Shown here piece by piece: positions 22,638 through 30,800 of a stretch of DNA of 32,579 nt. Both the position numbers and the translations under genes were made by a program. The stretch is from Gemmataceae bacterium (lineage in GTDB: Bacteria; Planctomycetota; Planctomycetia; Gemmatales; Gemmataceae): assembly GCA_003136315.1 (NCBI GenBank), contig PLDW01000068.1, positions 10,592 through 43,170 on the forward strand, written 5' to 3'. The notes below the pieces were generated by a model. The model saw only the letters and a list, made by a program, of their open reading frames with translations. It made no database searches and was not told where the DNA came from. The stretch's first letter is position 1, and each line of letters begins with the position of its first letter.

Positions 22638-22655
22638 CAAGCAAAGGGTGTGCCG
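22638..22655 (-). promoter_or_regulatory. Sigma-54 (-24/-12) promoter, copy 2
   Basis: On the minus strand GGCACACCCTTTGCTTG has the -24 GG (22653-22654) and the -12 GC (22641-22642) ten bases apart, identical to copy 1 over 17 bases. The distance from the GC to the ORF start is 71 bases, equal within a base to copy 1. The start of transcription should be near 22630. Confidence 0.75.
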
Positions 22656-22738
22656 CCCACGGTCCGAATCTTGGCGGGAGCCGTGGAAATCCGTGCTCGG
22701 CAGAACTGGGCAGAAAGTTGACTCTTTTTTCCGGAGGT

Positions 22739-22746
22739 GTCGAGTG
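22739..22746 (-). promoter_or_regulatory. Possible enhancer-binding site for the sigma-54 promoter (copy 2)
   Basis: The octamer CACTCGAC shared with copy 1 lies 85 bases upstream of the -24 GG. Here it forms part of the palindrome TGTCGCACTCGACA, which strengthens the case for a dimeric activator site. Copy 1 keeps only half of the palindrome. Confidence 0.3.
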
Positions 22747-22899
22747 CGACAGTTCGGACACCCCGGCACCTCGCTATCAGCGGGACATCTATTGATACAA
22801 TGACGCTCGGCTGAAGTGAATAATCTCTCTTTCTCTCATCTGAATTTTCACTGACCGCCTCACCAGGTAGCCGACTCTCACCTGCCCTCCTACCCCGTT

Positions 22900-22937
22900 A
22901 GAGAGATCCGCCTCACTGTCGGGCGGCTCGTCTCTCT
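22900..22937 (+). promoter_or_regulatory. Hairpin just upstream of the oxidoreductase gene
   Basis: AGAGAGA (22900-22906) pairs with TCTCTCT (22931-22937), and an inner CCGCC/GGCGG extends the stem. It ends six bases before the SD GGAGG at 22944-22948, so it could affect translation start. The rest of 22656-22899 shows only the upstream region of the minus-strand sigma-54 unit. Confidence 0.3.
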
Positions 22938-22955
22938 GGGTTCGGAGGTGTGGCC

Positions 22956-24056
22956 GTGTCGTCAAACGTCTGCCGATGGGGAATTCTCGGAACCGCGAAC
23001 ATCGCTCGCAAGAACTGGAAGGCAATCCGCCTGGCCGAGAACGCGACCCTCACCGCCGTCGCGAGCCGCGACCCCGACCGAGCGAGAGGGTTTATCGGCG
23101 AGTGTCTGTCGGATGTGCCCTTCCCGATCCCTCCCGTTGCCTGCGGATACGACGAACTGCTCGCGCGGCCAGACGTGGACGCCATCTACATCCCGCTCCC
23201 GACCGGCATTCGCAAGGAGTGGGTGGTGAAGGCTGCGGCTGCCGGGAAGCATGTCCTTTGTGAGAAGCCCTGCGGCGCTGATGCTGCCGAGGTCCGGGAG
23301 ATGGTGGAGGCGTGCCGGGCCAATCGCGTCCAGTTCATGGATGGGGTGATGTTCATGCACAGCGGTCGGCTTCCGCTGATGCGGCGCGTGCTTGACGATG
23401 GCCGTTCGGTGGGGGAACTGCGGCGAATCGCCTCGCAGTTCTGCTTCTCGGCCGGGGACGAGTTCTTCCGGAGCAATATCCGGGTCCACAGCGCCCTCGA
23501 ACCACTCGGCGCACTCGGTGATCTGGGGTGGTACAACCTGCGGTTCACGCTGTGGGTGATGAATTACCAGATGCCGGAGCGGGTGACGGGTCGAGCCCTC
23601 GCCGAACATGGCACCGGCGGCCACCCGGTCCCGATGGAGTTTTCGGGGGAGCTATTCTTTCCCGGCGGTGTGACGGCCTCGTTCTACTGCTCATTCCGGA
23701 CAGAGAATCACCAGTGGGCACATGTGAGCGGGACGAAGGGGTCGATTTCGGTTCCCGATTTCGTGCTCCCTTTCCACGGTGCCGAGGCCGGGTTCGAGGC
23801 GAACACCCCCGTGTTCAAGGTTCGGGGATGCTCATTCCACATGGGAAGCCACCCCAGGCGGTACGCTGCGGCCGAATCGAGTGATGGTGAGCCAGACTCC
23901 CAGGAGACCAACATGATCCGGACATTCTCCGGCCTGGTCACGTCTGGTACGCTCGATCCGACCTGGCCCGACATCGCCCTGAAGACGCAGATCGTGCTGG
24001 ATGCCTGCCTACGGGCCGCGCGCGATGATGGCCGACCGGTGACGCTTGGGGGGTGA
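22956..24056 (+). CDS. Gfo/Idh/MocA-family oxidoreductase
   Basis: A 366-residue NAD(P)-dependent oxidoreductase. The N-terminal Rossmann fold has the nucleotide loop WGILGTANIARKN; the conserved lysine is in GKHVLCEKPCGADAAEV (EKP motif). The C-terminal alpha/beta domain has GALGDLGWYNLRFTLW, the pattern of the dihydrodiol/D-xylose-dehydrogenase-like branch. These enzymes oxidise or reduce sugars, cyclitols or related alcohols; the substrate here is unknown. The start is GTG 22956, because GGAGG lies seven bases upstream; GTG 22950 would be only one base from that SD. The gene is alone on the plus strand. The family is expanded in planctomycetes. The key residues look intact. Confidence 0.92.
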   Translation: MSSNVCRWGILGTANIARKNWKAIRLAENATLTAVASRDPDRARGFIGECLSDVPFPIPPVACGYDELLARPDVDAIYIPLPTGIRKEWVVKAAAAGKHVLCEKPCGADAAEVREMVEACRANRVQFMDGVMFMHSGRLPLMRRVLDDGRSVGELRRIASQFCFSAGDEFFRSNIRVHSALEPLGALGDLGWYNLRFTLWVMNYQMPERVTGRALAEHGTGGHPVPMEFSGELFFPGGVTASFYCSFRTENHQWAHVSGTKGSISVPDFVLPFHGAEAGFEANTPVFKVRGCSFHMGSHPRRYAAAESSDGEPDSQETNMIRTFSGLVTSGTLDPTWPDIALKTQIVLDACLRAARDDGRPVTLGG

Positions 24057-24217
24057 GGTGGGTCGATTCGTCATCGATTACTGAGCGTGCCCCATCTGGT
24101 GAGAGATGCGCATGATCGATTCATCTCCAATTCGGGGAAGCGGTTCTGCCGAAAACATTCGCTTGTCGGTCGGTTGAAGCGTTGTGGCACCCGACCTCCG
24201 ATCATCGTCACGGGCAA

Positions 24218-24340
24218 GTATAGGTTCGCCGAACCCGTTATGGATGCCTCGTTTCGTCGAGGCAGCATCGAAAAACACCTTGGAATTGAGGTTTTTCGTC
24301 GATAGCTGAAATCGCCGTAACGGGTTCGGCGAACCTATAC
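24218..24340. repeat. Terminal-inverted-repeat element, 123 bp (MITE-like)
   Basis: Perfect 23-base terminal inverted repeats (24218-24240 and 24318-24340) start GTATAGGTTCGCCGAACC. Inside are two further hairpins: TGCCTCG/CGAGGCA (about 24245-24264) and CGAAAAAC/GTTTTTCG (about 24269-24298). No coding capacity. Either a non-autonomous transposable element or a structured dispersed repeat. No target duplication was evident at the ends. Confidence 0.8.
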
Positions 24341-24449
24341 GCCTAAATCGACGTAAGTCCTTTGGGGACGGATCTTGCGTGTCGCTTTGCAAGGGATTTT
24401 GCAACCCGTGGTCTCCGGCCCGAACTTGCTCTTTCTCGCCCGGTTTGGT

Positions 24450-24476
24450 CGAACGCCTGACTTTTCCAGGCGTTCG
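24450..24476. repeat. Ten-base-pair hairpin
   Basis: CGAACGCCTG and CAGGCGTTCG (24450-24459 and 24467-24476) are perfect reverse complements around a seven-base loop (ACTTTTC). It stands alone in the intergenic region between the oxidoreductase and the giant gene; no T-run follows, so it is not a classical terminator. Confidence 0.6.
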
Positions 24477-24505
24477 CGCACTCCCGGTAACTGTGCAAAG
24501 GGGTG

Positions 24506-24580
24506 GCCTCGCCCCCTCCCATTTGCATATTTACCCTCTTTCCGGAGATGCGACAGCCGCTGCGGCTTCCTGTATGAGAG
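24506..24580. repeat. Diverged partial copy of the 22118-22285 element
   Basis: The segment runs CCTCGCCCCCTCCC..., then GCGACAGCCGCTGCGGCTTC and CTGTATGAGAG. It parallels the right half of the nested element (CCTCGCCCTCCC..., then GCGACAACCTCAGCGGGTTC and CTGTATCAGAG) in order and spacing. The matching left half is not visible, so this is a truncated or decayed copy. Confidence 0.6.
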
Positions 24581-24671
24581 TATAGCCGGCAAAATCGGTA
24601 TTCACCTTACACCCTTCCCAAACAAATTTCTTTTACCGCTTGCGAAGCGTTCCGAACTCGGATAACGGTAA

Positions 24672-24715
24672 TGGTCAGGTCACCTCAATGGTCAGGTCAC
24701 ATCGCGACCTGACCA
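24672..24715. repeat. Tandem TGGTCAGGTCAC repeat with hairpin upstream of the giant gene
   Basis: TGGTCAGGTCAC occurs at 24672-24683 and again at 24689-24700, and GACCTGACCA (24706-24715) is the reverse complement of TGGTCAGGTC, giving a ten-base-pair stem with a seven-base loop. It lies about 108 bases before ATG 24823 and could be an operator or leader structure. An AT-rich stretch with TATAAT (24754-24759) follows it, a possible -10 without a clear -35. Confidence 0.5.
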
Positions 24716-24822
24716 ACGCAGACCGTACGTACGGCCAATGGATCTTACGACTATTATAATTTTTTAACACAATTTTCCTGGCAGGTTTCTACTTGCTTCT
24801 ATGCCCCGTTGAGGTGATCTTC

Positions 24823-27800
24823 ATGCCCAGCAGAAGCCTTTTCCGGCGCTTGATTTCAAAAGTGTTTGCCTCACCAACTACCAAGCTCAGCCGCAAAGCA
24901 GAGAGGTCGCTCGGCCGACGAGTCGAACAACTCGAAGATCGGGCGTTGCCGACGGGCACCTGGACCCCTTTGGCGAACTTGTCGCCAGCTCCGCAAGGAA
25001 ACTTCGGACGGTCAGTCGGGACCATGATGCTGCTGACCGACGGAACTGTTTTGATGCAAGCAGGCGATGTCTCCAACACCTGGTACAAGCTCACTCCCGA
25101 CTCGACCGGCAGTTACATCAACGGCACATGGTCGCAGTTGGCTTCGACTAGCTTCCAGCACCTCTACGGCGGCAGCGCTGTGCTCCCCAACGGTCAAGTA
25201 TTTGAAATTGGCGGCGAATATAGCGGTCCGTCTGGCGCCTTGAACGACAACAACTCCGGCGAGATCTACGACCCTGTCGCCAACGCCTGGTCCCCCATCG
25301 CCACTTTCCCACAGAGCTCGTTCGGCGACGACCCGGTGGAGGTGTTGGGGACCGGCCCCAACGCCGGCTCGATCCTGGCCGGCTACCTCTCCGGCCCCCA
25401 GACCTATCTTTACAACCCGACCACGAATACATGGTCGGCAGGTGGAACGAAGCTTCGCAACGACCAGAGCGACGAGGAAACGTGGGTCAAGCTCCCCGAC
25501 GGCAGCATCCTGTCTTACGACATCTTTTCCAGCATCTCGTCAGGAGTGGGCCACGCCCAGCGCTACATTCCCGCCACGAATACGTGGGTGGATGCCGGCA
25601 TCGTGCCGGTCCCACTCAGCAGTGCGACCGTCTCCAATGATAACAACTTCTATGAACTCGGGCCAGGTTTCCTGCTCCCTAACGGCAATGTTTTCCAGAT
25701 CGGCGGCAACAGTAACACGGCCCTCTACAACCCTTCGAGTAATACCTGGGTTGCTGGCCCGGTCATCCCTAACGGGAAGGGTGCCGACGATGCGCCAGGT
25801 GCTATCCTGCCCGACGGCACTGTGCTCTTCACAGGCGACACCCCCTACGGCCAGACCCCCACGCAGTTCTTCCAGTATGACCCGGTTGCCAATACCATCA
25901 CGCAACTGACCCTGCCGGCGTCACTCACCCAATCGCTCACCGACAACTCCGCCTTCATCGAGCGCATGCTGGTGCTGCCCAACGGGCACATCTTGTTTAG
26001 CGACGGGACTACCCAGGTGTGGGACTATAACCCCAACACGTCGCCGACCTCGGGCTCACAGCCGACGATTACGACAGTCGTACCCAACGGCGACCAGACG
26101 TATACCCTCACCGGCACACAACTCAACGGCATCTCCGAGGGCGCCAGCTACGGTGACGACGCACAGATGGCGAGCAACTACCCCATCGTGCAACTGACCA
26201 GCAGCAGCGGCACGGTTTACGACGCTCGATCGTTCAACTGGGCCAGCCAGGTTGCGACTGGCAGCACTCCCGTGACCACCCAGTTCACACTCCCCGCCGG
26301 GCTCCCCGTAGGCACGTACTCACTGACGGTCAGCGCCAACGGCATCTCATCGGCACCGTTCAGTTTCTCGAACCCCCTGGCAGTCAGCGGCAGCAACCCA
26401 GCAGCCGGTTCGACCACTTACGAAGCGCCGACAAGTTTCGCCATTCATTTCAATGAGGCAATCGTCCCGGGCAGTGTTGTCGCCAGCGACTTGCAGGTCA
26501 ACAGCATTAAAGCGACCAGCGTCACCTTCGATTCTACCGACACGATCGCGACATTCAGCTACGCCAGCAGCCCCGTGACGACCCCGGGCACACAGACCAT
26601 CACCATTGCCGCCGGGCTCGTCACGGGGCATGACGGCAGCCAGAATACTGAGTTCAGTGCCTCGTTTGTCTATACACCACAGACGCTCACTCTGACACCC
26701 GTCTTGCCGGCCGGGTCGCTGATCTATTCGGGAAGGAGTACCGGAGCCCTCCAGTTTGCCGGCGATGCCGACGCCTTCGTGGTCAACGCCGACTCCGGCC
26801 AGACAATCTCCGTGCTGGTCACCCCGACCTCAACGGGCCTCCAACCGACCGTACAACTCAAGGATCCCTCGGCCGCCGTCCTCGGCAGTACGGCGGCCGG
26901 TGGGCCTGGCCAGAACTCCCTGCTGCAAACGATCGCCACAACCACCGGCGGTGCCTACACCCTCGTCGTCGGCGGTGCCAACAGCACATATGGAAGTTAC
27001 ACGATCCAGGTCTACCTCGACTCCGCCGTTGAGGCTGCGAGTGTCGGGATCGGCACTGACAACACCCTCGCCACCGCCCAGGATCTGACTGGATCGTTCG
27101 TTACCCTTCAAACAGCGCTGGGTTCGGCCAGTCGGGGGGCGGTGATCGGGGCAATCGGCGCTGCGCCCCTCACCCTGAACTCCAGCAACTCGGGCTGGTG
27201 GGACAGCACCGGCTTCCACGATGACACCAACCCAAATTTCTATGCCACAGCGGGGTATAGTGGCACCAACAACCGCAATTTCTTTGTCTTCAACCTGAGC
27301 GGGGTCTCTCATGCTGTCACCGGCGCCACTCTCAGCCTCGTCAGCCCGTCCGGGTACAGCCCCGCCTCGTCGGACACCTACGCCCTTTACGACGTGACTA
27401 CCTCGCTGTCCGCCCTGGAGGCGACCAACCTCGGCCAGACTGCCATCTACAACGACCTGGGCTCGGGAACGAGCTACGGCAGCACGAGCTTCAACTTTAA
27501 CACGAGTAACATTACCGTTTCCACAACCCTCAATGCCGCCGGCCTCGCTGCGCTCAACAGTGACCTCGGCGGCCAGTTCGCCGTGGGCGGCTCAATTACC
27601 ACGGCCACGAGTGGCCGCTACGTCTTCAGCTCCAGCGGTTCCGCCTCGAAGCAACTCACGCTCACCTTCTCAGACCCCTTGACCCACTTCTATTCCTTCT
27701 CCCTGAACGCGGGCGATCAGATCTCGGTGGATCTGAAGAACCTCACCGGCAGCGGCGACACCCTTCTGCTTGAGGATTCGTCCGGCAACACGCTGGCTAC

Positions 27801-30800
27801 CGGCACTGCCGGGGCAGCCAACCTGGACCTGCAGATCAGCAACTTCGTGGCCTCGACTGCCGGGAAATACTACCTGGTGGTTGCCGACCCCACCTCCTAC
27901 GCAACTTACAGCCTGGCGTTGACTCGCAACGCAGCGTTCGACACAAAACCCAACAGCACTTTGGCCACCGCTACAAATATCACCGGCTTTCAAGGGGCAC
28001 TCGGAGAGCTGACCTCCAACACTGTCGCCGTGGCGCCGGCCGCCGACGCCAACACCGAGACCAACAACAGCAACGCCTACCCGTTCAGCCTCTCTGCAAA
28101 CAACATCGCCAGCATGCGCTATCAGCAGATCTACGACCCGTCGGTGTTCAGCGGCACCAGCGTGATCGATTCGATCCAGTTCCGACGCGCATCCGGGCAG
28201 GGGCAGTTCACCTCAACTCCGATCAGCATCAGCATCAGCCTGGGTTACGCAGCCACCACTGTGGCGACCGCGTCGGCTACCTTCGCCAGCAACATCGGCT
28301 CGGGTGGGCTGGTCAACGTTTACAGCGGGACGTTGGTTCTCTCAAGTACGGCCGCCAACAGCAGCCCGCAGGCGTTCGACGTGATCATCAACCTGACGAA
28401 GACTTTCACGTACAATCCGGCCCAGGGCAGCCTGCTGATGGACATCTCGGTGAACAACTCCCCCGGCGGCTCGTTCTTCCTGGAATCGACCGCCAACGGC
28501 GGCCAGACGCAAACGACGCGGATCGACTCCTACGACGTGAATTCGCCCACAGGGACGGTGGGTTACACTGGCGGAACGAACCCGCCTGACTACGGGCTGG
28601 TGACGCAGTTTGGCCTTGTCGCGCCTCCACAGCCAGACTGGTACAAAGTCACCCTCGCCAGCAACCAGACCTTCCTGGCAGTCGAGACGAGTACACCGCT
28701 TGGCGGCCCCAACCAGCCGATCAATTCGCTCGATCCGAAAATCCAACTGTATAACTCGTCCGCCACGCTGATTGCGACCGGCAGCCTGTTGCCGGACGGG
28801 CGGAACCAATCACTGCTGGCCACGGGCTTGGCGGCGGGGGCCACCTACTACGTCGAAATGACGTCGGCGAACAACAACTCCGGCGAGTATTACCTCGGAT
28901 TCACGTCAATGTATCTACACTGGATTGGTAGTTCCGCAGCGAATGGCAACCAGTGGAATGTCGCATCCAACTGGCTTGAGAACACTGTACCCATCAATGG
29001 GGACACCCTGATCTTCGACACGACCACGCCTGGCTTCTCGGCCACCGCCAATGGCTTCGCACCAGTGAACAACATGACCGGACTGACCGGTCTCACAGTC
29101 ACCATCAACGACGCATCCGCCGCGGGCGACTTCGACCTTACGGGCAACGCCATCGGCCTCGCTTCTGCCGGCATCACCACGACTGTCAGCACCGGCACCA
29201 GCGCCACCGAGGCAATGCCGCTGACACTGTCTTCCGCCAACACGTCGATCATGGTTAACGCCGGGTCTTCGCTGGTGATCTCGGGTGTTGTCAGCGGGAC
29301 TGGCGGGATCAACTTCACCGGCGGCACGCTCTCCCTCACCGGAGCCAACACCTATTCGGGCAACACCACCCTGAATGCCGGCACTTTGCTTCTGAGCGGC
29401 AACTACACTGGTTCAACCAGCCCACTCGGCAGCAGCACCGGAACGCTCTTCCTCGACGGTACATCGGCTGCGCCCGCCTTCCTCCAGGCAACGAGCAGCG
29501 GGGCCTCGATCGGCGACCCAATCGTTGTCGCTGCAGCTAGCACCAGTAACACGATCAACGGCAGCGGCAACTTCGACCTGTTCGGCAATATCACGCTGAA
29601 TAACACGTTGTTCATCACCGACACCGGTTCCGTCATCCTCACCAACGGGAACGCGATTAGCGGCAATGCGGCGGTTGCGTTGAATATTAACGATCCTGGG
29701 GGCGGGGTAACATTTGGCAGCGCAGGGAGTTCCTACACGGGGAGCACTATCTTCACGGGTGGCAGCCTGGGGTTTAGCCTGAGTAGCGGCGCCACCACTG
29801 GCCCCATTGGGAACCCGACCTCGTCGGTACTCCAGATTGGCGGAGGCTTCATCGATGGCGGCGGAACAGGAGATACGGTGAGCAACGCGTTTGTCGTGAA
29901 TGGACCGGCCGCGATCGGCAACAGCAGCGGCACTCCGACTCTCAGCGGCAACGGGATACTGAACAGCACCTTCACCGTCGAGGACAACAACCCTTCTGCA
30001 TTCACTGGGGCCCTGAGCGGCCCAGGTGCGATTGGTGTGAATGCTCCACTCGCCGCGACCACCATCGGCGGGACGACAGCCAACTCCAACACCGGCACGA
30101 CCGCTGTCACTTCGGGCAATCTGTACCTGGACAAGACAGCCGGAGTGGATGCAATCGCCGGGCCGCTCACCGTCGCGTCCGGCAGCACGGTGGAGTGGAT
30201 GGCCTCGAACCAGATCAACGACGGTGTGGCCGTGACCGACCAGGGGACGCTCAACCTGAACGGCTTCACGGACACCATCGGCTCCCTGATTAGCGCGTCA
30301 GGCGGTGTCGTCAATCTCTCAACAGCCGGAAGCGCCCTGACGGTCGGAGCGGACAATACCTCGACCACCTACACCGGCACGTTCTCCGGCGGCGGTGGGT
30401 TGACCAAGCTTGGGAACGGGGTTCTCACGCTCACCGGCTCCAGCGGCGCAGGGTTCACCGGGGCCACGACGCTTACAGCCGGGACACTGGCGATCAACGG
30501 CAACGATTCGGACAGTCCCGTTTCGGTCACGGGTGGCACGCTGGCGGGGACAGGGACCGTCAAGAGCATCAGTGCCACAGGCGGAACCATCAGTCCGGGT
30601 GGGAACGGGACAGTCGGCACCCTCACCACAGCTGCGGGCTCGTTTGCGTCGACCATGAACGGTGCGATCTTGCAGGTGGATGTGAACAACCCGGCGGCAT
30701 CGGACGATCTGGCAATTGGCAGTGGTGCGACCGTTAACTTGACGGGTGCCACATTGAGCGTCAACGTCCTGGGAACGGCGGCGGGTAACGTCTACACGAT

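Noticed and set aside
22387-22803. A 138-codon plus-strand frame opposite the second micro-gene, with a similar antisense frame opposite copy 1 (1829-2125)
   Set aside because: The two antisense frames look alike only because the sense DNA is conserved. Promoter geometry and T-run direction both place the transcript on the other strand.
21338-24580. Several palindromic repeats as a possible CRISPR array or integration site
   Set aside because: Repeats are not regularly spaced, differ from each other, and there is no cas or integrase gene in the window.
24783-24802. A second sigma-54-like promoter (GGCAGGTTTCTACTTGC) before the giant gene
   Set aside because: The GG-to-GC spacing is nine or thirteen bases, not ten, and sigma-54 does not tolerate this.
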